Counted from the first letter of the stretch, positions 51,623 to 61,133 are shown. The stretch: 64,000 nt of DNA from Dongia_A sp039808885 (GCA_039808885.1 JBDHTX010000024.1:4278-68277); one strand, 5' to 3'. Program-made: numbers and translations. The notes: generated from the sequence alone by a model not told the origin.

Positions 51623-51634
51623 GGAGACGAAATC

Positions 51635-51931
51635 ATGGCGAAGCGCCAGTTGCCGGTGATCCATCCCGGCGAACATCTGCGGGAGGAGCTCGATGAGCTT
51701 GGGCTGTCCGCACGCGCCTTTGCCGGGCTGCTCGATATCCCGGTCAACCGCGTGACCCAGATCCTCAACGGCCAGCGCGGCATCAGCGCCGATACCGCGC
51801 TCCGCCTCGCACGCTACTTCGGCACCAGCGCCGCGTTCTGGATGAACCTGCAACAGATCTACGAGCTTCGCCAGGCTGAGCGGGAGGCGGGCAAGAGGAT
51901 CTCGGCACGGGTGCGCCCGCGCGCGGCCTAA
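51635..51931 (+). CDS. higA: HigA-family antitoxin
   Basis: A 98-residue helix-turn-helix antitoxin: IHPGEHLREELDELGLSARAFAGLLDIPVNRVTQILNGQRGISADTALRLARYFGTSAAFWMNLQQIYELRQA is the full HigA/VapI-type signature. It neutralises HigB and represses the operon. AGGAG lies at 51623-51627 before the ATG. Confidence 0.95.
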   Translation: MAKRQLPVIHPGEHLREELDELGLSARAFAGLLDIPVNRVTQILNGQRGISADTALRLARYFGTSAAFWMNLQQIYELRQAEREAGKRISARVRPRAA

Positions 51932-52136
51932 CGGGCCCGCGCTTGGGTCGGCTGCGATCGCGAAGTCCGGATTTTGCCGATGCGGGATGGGCCGATCGGC
52001 GCTGGCGCGTGCCCTGGTATGTTGCGGCCGGCTTGCCCGTTAGTAAGGCCGCGGGTTCCGCGGAGATTATTTTACCTTTCGCCGCAGCCCCGGATCCACC
52101 TGAAATTCAGCCAGGCGCAAGTCACGCGGAACCCTC

Positions 52137-52466
52137 TCACGCCGCCTTCACCGTCAGCTTCACCCCCAGCGCGTCGATGAGCTTGCAGATCGTCTCGTAG
52201 CGCGGCTTGGCGCCGGGGCTCAGGGTCTTGTAGAGGCTTTCGCGGCCGAGGCCGCTGCGTTCCGCCAGGTCGGCGATGCCGCGGGCCTTGGCGACTTCGC
52301 CAAGGGCGGCGAGAAAGACATCGGGATTCGCGTCTTCCATCGCGGCGGCGAGGAATTCGCGAATGGCCTTCTCGCTGCCGAGATAGTCGGCGGGCTCGAA
52401 TTTGCCGACGCCGATTTTCTTCGCCGGCTTCCTCCTGTGCGCTGTCCTGGCCTTTGCCCGCCGCAT
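52137..52466 (-). CDS. Orphan HigA-type antitoxin
   Basis: A 109-residue addiction-module antidote, a paralogue of the one at 32159 (compare KFEPADYLGSEKAIREFL and SGLGRESLYKTLSPGAKPRYETICKLIDALGV). No toxin gene lies beside it on this strand; the divergent neighbour is a TPR gene. It may protect against a related toxin such as the one at 31854, or be a relic. The ATG at 52466 is preferred to one at 52499. Confidence 0.82.
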   Translation of the reverse strand: MRRAKARTAHRRKPAKKIGVGKFEPADYLGSEKAIREFLAAAMEDANPDVFLAALGEVAKARGIADLAERSGLGRESLYKTLSPGAKPRYETICKLIDALGVKLTVKAA

Positions 52467-52623
52467 TTGCTCACTCTCCTGATGTCGTGCTGCTCGCACT
52501 GGCGCGCCGTCATGCGGCCTTCACTATCCGCCACTTCCCCCGCACACGTCCAGATTGTAGGATGCGACCGGACGGCGAGCGGGGTCGGGGTTGCGGGTGC
52601 AGCGGAATCTCTTGGCGGCGGGG

Positions 52624-54474
52624 ATGAGGGCGGCGAGCCTCGTTGCCGCGCTTGTTCTTGGGGTGCCTGCCCCGGCCGCCCGCGCCGGCGGCGCGGACGA
52701 TCTCGTCGCCTGCCGCGCCGCCGTCGACGATGGCTCGTATCGCGAGGCGATCAAGCTGTGCAACCGGGCGCTGGAATCGGGCGCGCTGTCGGATGAGGAC
52801 ATCGCCGAGGCGCTGTACCGGCGCGGCGATGCGTATTACTACCGCGCGGAATACGGCCGGGCGGTCGAGGATTTCACCCGGGCGCTGCGGCTGCGGCCGG
52901 ACTATGCGGCGGTCTACATCGCGCGCGGCGACGCCTACTCCGATCAGGACGACCTGGATCACGCGGCCGCGGATTATGACCGCGCCATCGCGCTGCGGCC
53001 AGACCTGGCCGAGGGCTATGCCGCGCGCGCCCAGCTCAAGGATGCCCGCGAGGACTACGACGGCGTCATCGCCGACGCCAGCCAGGCGATCAAGCTCGCC
53101 GCCGGCCGGGTGGTTCTGCTGACGGAGGCGCGCAACACGCGCGGCAACGCCTATCTCTCCAAGAAGGACTACGCCAAGGCGCTCGCCGATTACCAGGAGG
53201 CCGCGCGGCTCGATCCCGAAATGGCCGCGGCCTTCTACAATGCCGGCCTGGCGCATGAGCGGCTGGAGCAGGACGACCAGGCGCTCGCCGCCTATGCCCG
53301 CGCCATCGCCCTCGACCCCGAGGACATGGAGGCGCGCACCAACCTCGCCCTGATCCACCGCCGGCATGGGCGCTACGACCAGGCCATCGACGCGCTGAAC
53401 GAGATCCTGCGCCGCAAGCCCGCCGACGCGGCGGCCTATATCGACCGCGGCAACACCTATCTCGATGCCGGCGAAAATACGCTGGCGCTGCAGGATTACG
53501 AGCAGGCCATCCGCCTGCAGCCGGATCTCGGGACGGCGCATTACAACCGCGGCCTGGCGCTGGACGAACTGGGCGAGATCGACAAGGCGATCGCCGCCTA
53601 CGGCAAGGCGCTGGAACTGGACCCCAAGGATCTCGACGCGCTGTACCGGCGCGGCTATGACCTGTCGGACAGCGGCGAGCACGAGCGCGCCATCGCCGAC
53701 TTCACCCAGGCGATCGAACTGCAGCCGGACGATGCCTGGCTCCATATCGCGCGTGGCGAGGTCTATCGCTTCGCCGACCGCTATGACGAATCGCTGGCCG
53801 ATCTCGACCGCGCGGTGGCGCTGGCGCCGAAGAACGCGGAAGCCTATGCCAAGCGCGCGGCGACCTATGCCGACCAGGGCAACCTCAAGCGCGCCCTGGC
53901 GGATGCCGACGCGGCGATCCGCCTGCAGCCGGACGGCGCCTATGGGCACCTGGTGCGCGGCTACGTGCATCGCCAGATGGACGACTACGCCGCGGCGATC
54001 GCCGATTTCGACGCGGCGATCCGCCTGGAGCAGGATTATGCCGACGCCTATCTCGGCCGCGCCACGACCTATCGGCTGATGCGCGATTTCGACAAGTCGC
54101 TGGCCGACTACAACCGCGTGCTGGAGCTGGACCCGGAGCGGGCGCGCGCCTATGCCGGCCGTGCCGCGCTGCGCGTGGCGCAGGAGAACTACCCGCTGGC
54201 GCTCGCCGATTACGACGCGGCGATCCGTCTCAAGCCGGACTATGCCTTCGCCTTGAAGGAGCGCGGCGACACCCACGCCCTGCTGGGCGACTACGCCAAG
54301 GCGGTCGCCGATTTCAGCGCCGCCATCGCCCTGGAACCGGACTCGGCCGAGGCCTACGCCGCCCGGTCGGCCGCCTATGCCAGGCTCGGCGACCAGGCGA
54401 AGGCCGACCAGGACGCGGCGCGCGCGGCCGAGCTGGAATCGCAGGACGGCATGGAGGGCGAAGGTGAACAATGA
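52624..54474 (+). CDS. Secreted TPR-repeat protein
   Basis: A 616-residue protein with a signal peptide (MRAASLVAALVLGVPAPAARA) followed by about fifteen tetratricopeptide repeats filling the rest, each about 34 residues (for example ALYRRGDAYYYRAEYGRAVEDFTRALRLRPD). It probably acts as a periplasmic scaffold for protein-protein contacts. The ATG at 52624 is preferred over a TTG at 52591 because it starts the signal peptide. It opens a run of secreted-protein genes. Confidence 0.9.
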   Translation: MRAASLVAALVLGVPAPAARAGGADDLVACRAAVDDGSYREAIKLCNRALESGALSDEDIAEALYRRGDAYYYRAEYGRAVEDFTRALRLRPDYAAVYIARGDAYSDQDDLDHAAADYDRAIALRPDLAEGYAARAQLKDAREDYDGVIADASQAIKLAAGRVVLLTEARNTRGNAYLSKKDYAKALADYQEAARLDPEMAAAFYNAGLAHERLEQDDQALAAYARAIALDPEDMEARTNLALIHRRHGRYDQAIDALNEILRRKPADAAAYIDRGNTYLDAGENTLALQDYEQAIRLQPDLGTAHYNRGLALDELGEIDKAIAAYGKALELDPKDLDALYRRGYDLSDSGEHERAIADFTQAIELQPDDAWLHIARGEVYRFADRYDESLADLDRAVALAPKNAEAYAKRAATYADQGNLKRALADADAAIRLQPDGAYGHLVRGYVHRQMDDYAAAIADFDAAIRLEQDYADAYLGRATTYRLMRDFDKSLADYNRVLELDPERARAYAGRAALRVAQENYPLALADYDAAIRLKPDYAFALKERGDTHALLGDYAKAVADFSAAIALEPDSAEAYAARSAAYARLGDQAKADQDAARAAELESQDGMEGEGEQ

Positions 54475-54490
54475 CGCGGCGCGACGCGCG

Positions 54491-55024
54491 ATGAGCAGGA
54501 CACGGCGACCGGCCGGCCGATGGGCCGTGGCGTATGCCGCCACCTTTGGCGCGATGGTCGCGGCCGGAGCCGCGCAGGCCGCCGAGTGGCGCCTGTCCAC
54601 CGCGGGATTCGGGCCGGCCAGGATCGGCATGACCGTCGCCGAGGCCGCGCGGGCGTTGGGCGTGACCTTCGAAGGCGAGATCGAGGATCCGTCCTGCGGC
54701 TATCTGCAGCCGAAGCCGGCCATCGGCGACCTATCCGTGATGGTCGCCAATGGCCGCGTCGTGCGCTTCGATATCGGCAAGCCGGGCCTGGTCACGCTGA
54801 GCGGGCTCGGCGTGGGCGACAGCGAGGCGCATGTGATCGACGTGCTGGGCGCCGAGGCTGTCGAGGTGACGCCGCACAAATACACCGAGCCGGAGGGACA
54901 CTACCTCACCATCTGGTCCGCCGACCGGCGGCGGGCGGTGCGCTTCGAGACCGATTTCGGCAAGGTCATCGGCTTCTATGCCGGCGCGGATCCGCAAGTC
55001 ACCTATGTCGAGGGTTGCCTCTAG
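54491..55024 (+). CDS. Secreted protein of unknown function
   Basis: A 177-residue protein with a signal peptide (WAVAYAATFGAMVAAGAAQA). The mature part has GFGPARIGMTVAEAARALGVTFEG, FDIGKPGLVTLSGLGVGD and HYLTIWSADRRRAVRFETDFGKVIGFYAGADPQVTYVEGCL; this pattern occurs in secreted proteins of unknown function. Two cysteines may form a disulfide. It lies 16 bases after the TPR gene and may be in its operon. Confidence 0.75.
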   Translation: MSRTRRPAGRWAVAYAATFGAMVAAGAAQAAEWRLSTAGFGPARIGMTVAEAARALGVTFEGEIEDPSCGYLQPKPAIGDLSVMVANGRVVRFDIGKPGLVTLSGLGVGDSEAHVIDVLGAEAVEVTPHKYTEPEGHYLTIWSADRRRAVRFETDFGKVIGFYAGADPQVTYVEGCL

Positions 55025-55219
55025 GCCCTACGGCTGGCGCCCGCCGGCTGCGGCATCCGGCTGCGGCCCGGAGTCCTAGGCCGGCCTTCCCAGGCGGCCA
55101 GTTTTTTGGTTGTATGGGACCTGCCGGATCGCCGGGAAGTCGAGGGCCGACTCTCCCGGGCAGCAGCGCCGGCGCGCCAGGGTGTGCCGGGTGGCGGCGG
55201 CTGGATATTGGGGGCATTC

Positions 55220-55570
55220 ATGGGGAGATACGGGTTCCTGCCCGCCGTCGCGCTGGTCGCGGCGGCGCTCGGCGGCACGTTCGCCGCGCCGGCGGCGCGC
55301 GCGGGCGAGGTCTACCAGATCGACGGCGCGGTCTGGGACCATTATCAGAAATACCTCGACGATATCCGCCACGGCCTGCGACCGGGTGCCTATGCCATCA
55401 CCACCGACGGCACCGGCGCCTTCTATTTCTGGTGCGAGGAGCAGCGCTGCATGGCCGGCAAGAGCTATTCCGCCGAGGCGAAGGACCGCTGCGAGGCGGA
55501 ATACGGCACCGATTGCGTGATCTTCGCCATCCGCGACGAGATCAAAGTGCAATACGAGATCCGCAAATGA
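55220..55570 (+). CDS. Secreted single-domain protein of unknown family (type A domain)
   Basis: A 116-residue protein: signal peptide (to RA at about 28), then one copy of a domain reading YQIDGAVWDHYQKYLDDI, PGAYAITTDGTGAFYFWCEE, and CEAEYGTDCVIFAIRDEIKVQYEI. Four cysteines suggest two disulfides. The same domain occurs in the next two genes. The stop overlaps the next gene's start as ATGA, so they are coupled. Confidence 0.8.
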   Translation: MGRYGFLPAVALVAAALGGTFAAPAARAGEVYQIDGAVWDHYQKYLDDIRHGLRPGAYAITTDGTGAFYFWCEEQRCMAGKSYSAEAKDRCEAEYGTDCVIFAIRDEIKVQYEIRK

Positions 55571-56004
55571 GCCGGCAGCACCGCATCGGGCCGCGGACCC
55601 CGCGCGCCATCGCCGGCCGGCCTGTCGGAAAGGGCAGGCCCGTCGCAAAAGTCTGGTCCGTCGCAAAGGTCTGGTCCGTCGCGTTCAGCCTGTCGGTCGC
55701 CCTGGGCCTGCTGGCCGCCGCGCCGGGCGCGCGGGCCGACGAGACCTACTTCATCTCCGGCGAGGTCTGGGACGCCTACCAGGCCTATCTCGACAAGATC
55801 GGCCATGGCCAGCGGCCGGGCGCCTTCGCCATCACCACCGACGGCCTCGGCGCCTCCTACAGCTGGTGCGAGCAGCAGCGCTGCCGCACCACCATGAACC
55901 TGTCGACGAAAGTGCGGCAGGATTGCGAGAAGGCCTACGAAACCGATTGCGTGATCTTCGCCATCCGCGACGAGATCAAGGTGCAGTACGAGATCCACAA
56001 ATAG
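55567..56004 (+). CDS. Secreted single-domain protein of the same family
   Basis: A 145-residue protein with a long N-terminal stretch containing a short tandem repeat (VAKVWSVAKVWSV, coded by an 18-base DNA repeat), a hydrophobic signal helix, and one type A domain: YFISGEVWDAYQAYLDKIGHGQRPGAFAITTDG and CEQQRCRT, CEKAYETDCVIFAIRDEIKVQYEI. Start overlaps the previous stop. The function is unknown. Confidence 0.78.
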   Translation: MSRQHRIGPRTPRAIAGRPVGKGRPVAKVWSVAKVWSVAFSLSVALGLLAAAPGARADETYFISGEVWDAYQAYLDKIGHGQRPGAFAITTDGLGASYSWCEQQRCRTTMNLSTKVRQDCEKAYETDCVIFAIRDEIKVQYEIHK

Positions 56005-56018
56005 CGCCGGTGACCAGC

Positions 56019-57422
56019 ATGACCCGATTGCTGACAGGCATCCTGCTCTTCGCCCTCGCCGCGCTCCTCGCCGTCGGGCCGCGGACGGCGCGGGCCGATG
56101 AGGTCTATCAGATCGATGGCGAGGTCTGGGACCATTTCCAGAAATACCTTGACGACATCGGCCACGGCCGGCGACCCGGCGCCTACGCCATCACCACCGA
56201 CGGCACCGGCGCCTTCTATTTCTGGTGCGAGGAAATCCGCTGCATGGCCGGCAAGGCCTATTCCACCGACGCGAAGGATCGCTGCGAGGCGGAATACGGC
56301 ACCGACTGCGTGGTCTTCGCGATCCGCGACGAGATCAAGGTGCAATACGAGATCCGCACGACCACGATCGGAAAATCATCCAGCGCGCCGACGGTGACGC
56401 CGGCACCCGTGACCACGATCAAGACCTCCGCCGCGGTTCAGGCGGAGATCGACAAATACCTGCGCAATGCCCAGATCGGCGGCGGCAAGGTCTGGGCGCT
56501 TGCTATCGCCAAGGACGGCTCCGCCGTGGGCGCGGCGAGCTGCGTCGCCACCGGCGGCTACGCCGCCGGCGCCGGGACCTGCGACTTGAAGTCGGGCAGG
56601 CCCGAGGATCTCGCCAGCCGCGAGGCGATCAAGCGCTGCGGCGGGCCAAGCGCCTGCGTGCAGCTTTTCGCCGGTACGCAGAAGGTCGCGAACATCGTGG
56701 TCGTCCCGGAAGGCGGCAGCGCAGCGGCGCCGGCGCCGGAAGCCATCGCCAGCGCACCGGCAACCGATTCCACGCCGCCGGCGCCGGCCGGGCAATCGCC
56801 CGCGGCGAATGCGGCGAAGCCGATGCTGCGCATCGACGGCGCGGTCTACGGCCAGTACCAGCAATACCTGCAGCGCATCGGCAGCACGCGTCCGGGCGCC
56901 TTCGCCGTCACCGAAGACGGCGAGAAGGCCTATTACGCGTGGTGCGAAAGCGAGACCTGCACCTCCGGCGCCGCCTATGGCATCGACGCGAAGGCGCATT
57001 GCCAGCAGGAATACTTCGCCGATTGCGTGGTGCTCGCCATCGGCCGCACGGAGCAGGCCGCCTATGAGGTGGTCGGCCGCGTCGCCGCGCCGGGCGCGCC
57101 GGAGCCGGCGCCGCCGCAGGTCACGCAGATTGCCGTGTCGAGCGGCGTGCGCGCCGACATCGACAAGTATCTCGGCAACGCCGCCAAGAGCGGCGGCAAG
57201 GCCTGGGCGCTGGCCATCGCCAAGGATGGCTCTTCAGTCGCCAGCGCCGCCTGCCCGGTCGCCGGCAGCTGGTCCGGCGGCACCGCCTGCGAACCGGTCA
57301 AGGGCGGTCCGCAGGAACTCGCCAATCGCGAGGCGATCAAGCGCTGCGGCGGTCCCGCCGATTGCGTGCTGCTCTATGTGGGCCGGCAGAAAGCCGCCGG
57401 CATCGAGGTCACGCAGCCATAG
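56019..57422 (+). CDS. Secreted four-domain protein of the same family
   Basis: A 467-residue protein with a signal peptide (MTRLLTGILLFALAALLAV) and four consecutive domains of about 85-95 residues: type A (YQIDGEVWDHFQKYLDDIGHG), type B (AEIDKYLRNAQIGGGKVWAL), A again (LRIDGAVYGQYQQYLQRIGS), and B again (ADIDKYLGNAAKSGGKAWAL), joined by Pro/Ala linkers. Type B ends in AIKRCGGP.xCV. Types A and B share a pattern (YLxxxxxG, AxAITxDG, Cys pairs) and may be distant homologues. It ends the run that starts at 55220. Confidence 0.8.
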   Translation: MTRLLTGILLFALAALLAVGPRTARADEVYQIDGEVWDHFQKYLDDIGHGRRPGAYAITTDGTGAFYFWCEEIRCMAGKAYSTDAKDRCEAEYGTDCVVFAIRDEIKVQYEIRTTTIGKSSSAPTVTPAPVTTIKTSAAVQAEIDKYLRNAQIGGGKVWALAIAKDGSAVGAASCVATGGYAAGAGTCDLKSGRPEDLASREAIKRCGGPSACVQLFAGTQKVANIVVVPEGGSAAAPAPEAIASAPATDSTPPAPAGQSPAANAAKPMLRIDGAVYGQYQQYLQRIGSTRPGAFAVTEDGEKAYYAWCESETCTSGAAYGIDAKAHCQQEYFADCVVLAIGRTEQAAYEVVGRVAAPGAPEPAPPQVTQIAVSSGVRADIDKYLGNAAKSGGKAWALAIAKDGSSVASAACPVAGSWSGGTACEPVKGGPQELANREAIKRCGGPADCVLLYVGRQKAAGIEVTQP

Positions 57423-57520
57423 TCGCGCCGGCTTGACGCCGCCGCGCCGCCGCTTGTAAGGCTGAGCCGGCGGGCTATTGGCAGCCGCCCGCCGGCGTTG
57501 TCCCGGCTGCACGGAATTCG

Positions 57521-58552
57521 ATGAAGCTGATCGGCACCAGCGCGCTCGTCCTCGGCCTCGCGGCGGTCATCGCGCTGGTGGTGTGGCACGGTGTCGGCAC
57601 CGTGGCCGCGGCCCTGGCCAGCTTGGGCGTCGCGGTGCTGGTGCTGCCGCTGCTCTATGCGCCGCACATCGCCGGCGCGGCATTTTCCTGGCGCCAGGTC
57701 TTTCCGCGCGCAGTGCTGCCGCGTTTCGCCGTCATCCTGCGCGCCATGTGGATCGGGCTGGCCGCCGAAAGCCTGGTGCCCGGCGCCAGCTTCGGCGCCG
57801 AAATCGTGAAGGCGCGCCAGCTGCTGCGCGCCGGTCTCGCCGGCCGCGACGCCGCCAGCCTGGTGATCGTCGACATGGCGATCCAGGGTCTGGTGCTGGC
57901 GGTCTGGGGATTGCTGGGCCTCGGCGGCCTGATGCTCACCCTGGCGGCGGCGGCGGCGCCGGCGGGCGCGGCGGGGCCGAGCGGCCCGAGCCTGATCGCG
58001 CCCGCGCTGCTCGGCGCCGGCCTGCTCGCGGCGGCAATCCTGGTCTTGATCCTGGCCCAGCGCGCCGGCTTCTTCGGCTTTCTGGCAAGGCTCGGCGGCC
58101 GGGCGATCCGCGATCGGCGCTGGCAAGGCGTGATCGACGGCGCGGCGCAACTCGACCAGGCGATCCGCGACCTCTACCGGCAGCCGGGGCGCATCGTGCT
58201 GGCCACCGCGATCCGCTGCTGCTCGCGCGCCATGCTGGCGGTCGAGCTGATCTTCGCCGCCGGCGTCATGGGCCATGCGCTGCCGGCCGCGGCGGCGGCG
58301 ATGCTGGTGGGATTGATCGGCGCCTTGCGCGCGGCGGCCTTCGTGGTGCCGGGCGGCTGGGGCGTGCAGGAGGGCGGTTTTGTCCTGCTCGGCGGCCTGG
58401 CCGGGCTGGATGCGGAAACCATGCTCGCCCTGTCGCTGGCGATCCGCGCGCGCGAACTGATGCTGTTCGTGCCGGCCCTGCTGGTGTGGCAGGCGGCGGA
58501 GGGTCGTGCCCTGCGCGACCTGGCGCGGCCCCCGGCGGCCTCGGATCGCTAA
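57521..58552 (+). CDS. HpnL-like integral membrane protein
   Basis: A 343-residue protein with about eight membrane helices of the LPG-synthase-TM/UPF0104 superfamily. The motif AAFVVPGGWGVQEGGFVLLGGL is typical of HpnL, linked to hopanoid metabolism. By family it would move or process lipids in the inner membrane. It converges on the acyltransferase gene with a short overlap (stops share bases 58550-58551). Assignment to hopanoids rests on motif and neighbours only. Confidence 0.75.
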   Translation: MKLIGTSALVLGLAAVIALVVWHGVGTVAAALASLGVAVLVLPLLYAPHIAGAAFSWRQVFPRAVLPRFAVILRAMWIGLAAESLVPGASFGAEIVKARQLLRAGLAGRDAASLVIVDMAIQGLVLAVWGLLGLGGLMLTLAAAAAPAGAAGPSGPSLIAPALLGAGLLAAAILVLILAQRAGFFGFLARLGGRAIRDRRWQGVIDGAAQLDQAIRDLYRQPGRIVLATAIRCCSRAMLAVELIFAAGVMGHALPAAAAAMLVGLIGALRAAAFVVPGGWGVQEGGFVLLGGLAGLDAETMLALSLAIRARELMLFVPALLVWQAAEGRALRDLARPPAASDR

Positions 58553-59502
58553 AGCTGCACCCAGCCCAGCCACTGGCCGGGATAGCGCAGCACCTGGGCT
58601 TCGAGCAGCGGCGCATAGCGGGCGACGACCTCGGCCACCGCCTGGTCGCGCGGCGCCGCGCGGTCGAACGCGAGCGGCGCCTCGATGCGCACGTCAATCA
58701 CGCTGTCCTCGTCGCGGAAGGCGAAGACCGGCAGCAGCGCCGCGCCGGTCAGGTGCGCCAGGGCCGGCGCGCCAATGGCCAGCGTCACGGTGCCGTCCAT
58801 GAACGCGGCCTGGGCGGTGCGGGCGGCGCCGCGCTGGGCCGTGATGGTGACGATGCGGTTGTCGCGCAGGCGTCTTGCCAGCAGGTTGAGCGCCGCGTTC
58901 TGCCCGCGCATCGGCAGCAGCACGCGTTCGGCGATGTAGCGGTCCTCGATCGCCGTCTGGATGCGGTTCAGATAGCGGGTGCCGAAACGGCTGGCCGAGA
59001 AGCCATGATCCGGGCGGCTCAGATGGGTCACCTTGATGCCGGCCTGGCCGAAGGCGACCTTGGCGCCGAGATGGCCGTGAAAGCCGTGCGCCACCCACAG
59101 GATGACGCCGCGCCCGCTTTCCAGCGCCGCGGCGACACGGCCGGAATGCGACAGCCGCACCCGCGGGACCCAGCTGCCCGGGCGATGGCATTTCAGCACC
59201 TGCAGGAAGGTGAGGATGCCCTCTGCCGCCATGTCGCGCAGAATCCGCCGGCCATCGTGCTGCGGCAGGCGGGCGCCCAGGGTGCGGCGGATGAGGGCCG
59301 CCGCGGCCGCCGGATCCCTTGCCAGATCGCCGACGGCAAGCGGGCTCAGCGCGCGGCAAAGCCCGGGCCAGGACTTTTCCGGCGCCAGCCAGGCCGGCCA
59401 GATCAGCCCCGGCAGGCCGGCCAGGACCGAGGCGTCGGTCGCGGTGAAGGCCGGCAGCTGGTCGAGGGCGAGCGGATCACTGTCCGGCCGCATCGCCGTC
59501 AC
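58549..59502 (-). CDS. LpxL/HtrB-like lipid acyltransferase
   Basis: A 317-residue protein of the lysophospholipid acyltransferase (LPLAT) fold: ALESGRGVILWVAHGFHGHLGAKVAFGQAGIKVTHLSRP, TITAQRGAARTAQAAFMDG, GAPALAHLTGAALLPVFAFR and the C-terminal YPGQWLGWV. The usual HxxxxD/E motif of this family is not obvious (HGFHGHLGA), so activity is uncertain. The GTG at 59502 overlaps the previous stop as GTGA with GGAG at good distance; ATG at 59493 is an alternative. It forms an operon with the aminotransferase. Confidence 0.72.
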   Translation of the reverse strand: MTAMRPDSDPLALDQLPAFTATDASVLAGLPGLIWPAWLAPEKSWPGLCRALSPLAVGDLARDPAAAAALIRRTLGARLPQHDGRRILRDMAAEGILTFLQVLKCHRPGSWVPRVRLSHSGRVAAALESGRGVILWVAHGFHGHLGAKVAFGQAGIKVTHLSRPDHGFSASRFGTRYLNRIQTAIEDRYIAERVLLPMRGQNAALNLLARRLRDNRIVTITAQRGAARTAQAAFMDGTVTLAIGAPALAHLTGAALLPVFAFRDEDSVIDVRIEAPLAFDRAAPRDQAVAEVVARYAPLLEAQVLRYPGQWLGWVQL

Positions 59503-60890
59503 GCGGCGCTGCTCCGCGCCTTCAGGCTGTGGCTGGCAAGGGTGCGGCCGAGATCCCAGATCGCGCCCGGCACGCGGTGGCTGTCGGCGATCACCTGGTC
59601 GAAGGCGCCGGCAATCCAGGCACGGTCGTCCCGGTTGAGGGTCAGCGGCGGGATCAGCTTGATCACGTTCATGCCGTAGCCGGCGACCTGCGAGACGATG
59701 CGGTGCTGCTTCAACAGCGGGATGGTGATGAGCTGGCTGAACAGGCCCTTGCGCGCGCTTTCCAGCAGCGCCCAGGAAGCCTTCAGCGCCAGGCTTTTCG
59801 GCGCCCCGAACTCGATGGCGATCATCAGGCCCTTGCCGCGCACCGCCTTGACGAATTCGTAGCGCCCCTGGAAGGCGGCGAGATCGGCCTGGATCTGGGC
59901 GCCGATGGCGGCGGCATTGACGATCAGGTTCTCGTCGTCGAGCACTTGCAGGGTGGCGAGGCCGGCCGCCATGGCGATGTCGGTCTTGGCGAAGGTCGAG
60001 CCGTGCACCACGGCGCGGTCCATGCGGTCGAACATCTTGTCGAAGATGCGCTTGCGCATCGCCACCGCGCCGACCGGGACGAAGCCGCCGGACAAGGCCT
60101 TGGCCAGCAGCACCATGTCGGCCTCGACGCCCCAATGCTCGAGGGCGAGGAACTTGCCGGTGCGGCCGATCCCGGTCTGGATCTCGTCGGCGACGAACAG
60201 CGCGCCGAATTTGCGGCACAGCCGCGCCGCCTCGGGCAGATAGGCGTCGTCGGGCATGTTGACGCCCTTGCCCTGGATCGGCTCGACGATGAAGGCGGCG
60301 ACGTCGCCCGCCGCCAGCTCCGCCTCGAGCCGGTCGAGATCGTTGAACGGCACCGCCGCGCAGCCGGGCAGCAGCGGCTCGAAGCCGTTGCGGAAATTGT
60401 CGTCGCCGTTGAGCGACAGCGCGCCATAGGTCAAGCCGTGGAAGGCATGTTCGCAGAACAGGATGCGCCGGCGCCCGGTGGTGGCGCGGCTGAACTTCAT
60501 CGCCGCCTCGACCGCCTCGGCGCCGGAATTGCAGAAGAACAGCTTTTCCTGGCCGCCGAGGCGCGGCAGCAGGCGCTCGGCCAGCAGGCCGCTCAACAGC
60601 GAGACGTCCATCTGCACCAGGTTCGGCAACTCCGCGGTCAAAGTCTGTTGCAGGGCGCCGATCACGGTCGGATGGTTGCGCCCGACCGCGAAGACGCCGA
60701 AGCCGCTCAGCAGGTCGAGATAGCGTTCGCCCTGCTGGTCGTAGAGATAGGCGCCAAGGCCGCGGGTGTAGTTGCGGTCGAAGCCGATGGTGCGCAGCAC
60801 GCGGACCATCTGCGCGTTCAGGTAGCGGTCGTAGAGCTCGTATTTCTCCGCCGACCGTTCGGCCAGGAGCTGGTGAATGTCGATCGGCAT
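59499..60890 (-). CDS. Class III PLP aminotransferase, HpnO-like
   Basis: A 463-residue class III (ornithine/acetylornithine type) aminotransferase: LDLLSGFGVFAVGRNHPTV, FFCNSGAEAVEAAMKFSR, VADEIQTGIGRTGKF, and the PLP Lys in LLAKALSGGFVPVGA. Enzymes of this branch include HpnO, which makes aminobacteriohopanetriol. The adjacent HpnL-like and acyltransferase genes support a lipid role, but amino-acid or polyamine substrates cannot be excluded. Start at 60890 (MPIDIHQLLAERSAEKYELYDRYL). Confidence 0.8.
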   Translation of the reverse strand: MPIDIHQLLAERSAEKYELYDRYLNAQMVRVLRTIGFDRNYTRGLGAYLYDQQGERYLDLLSGFGVFAVGRNHPTVIGALQQTLTAELPNLVQMDVSLLSGLLAERLLPRLGGQEKLFFCNSGAEAVEAAMKFSRATTGRRRILFCEHAFHGLTYGALSLNGDDNFRNGFEPLLPGCAAVPFNDLDRLEAELAAGDVAAFIVEPIQGKGVNMPDDAYLPEAARLCRKFGALFVADEIQTGIGRTGKFLALEHWGVEADMVLLAKALSGGFVPVGAVAMRKRIFDKMFDRMDRAVVHGSTFAKTDIAMAAGLATLQVLDDENLIVNAAAIGAQIQADLAAFQGRYEFVKAVRGKGLMIAIEFGAPKSLALKASWALLESARKGLFSQLITIPLLKQHRIVSQVAGYGMNVIKLIPPLTLNRDDRAWIAGAFDQVIADSHRVPGAIWDLGRTLASHSLKARSSAA

Positions 60891-61133
60891 CGCGTGGTCC
60901 CCACTTGGCGGCGAAAATTCCGGCGCCGAGCGCGCCACGGCACCCGATATCGGCACCCAGCTTCCGACCCCTGTCTTTCAGTTTGCCGGGCTCCGGCTGA
61001 CGCCAAGCTGACGGGGTGGGCGGAGCGCCCCTGGACGACAGGGCCGGCCGGATTTCGTCGCCGCGCAGGCACCCTACCGGGCGCTTGTGACGGCTGCGCG
61101 CTTGCCGCCATCGGTCAGCTGCGGACCTCCGGA

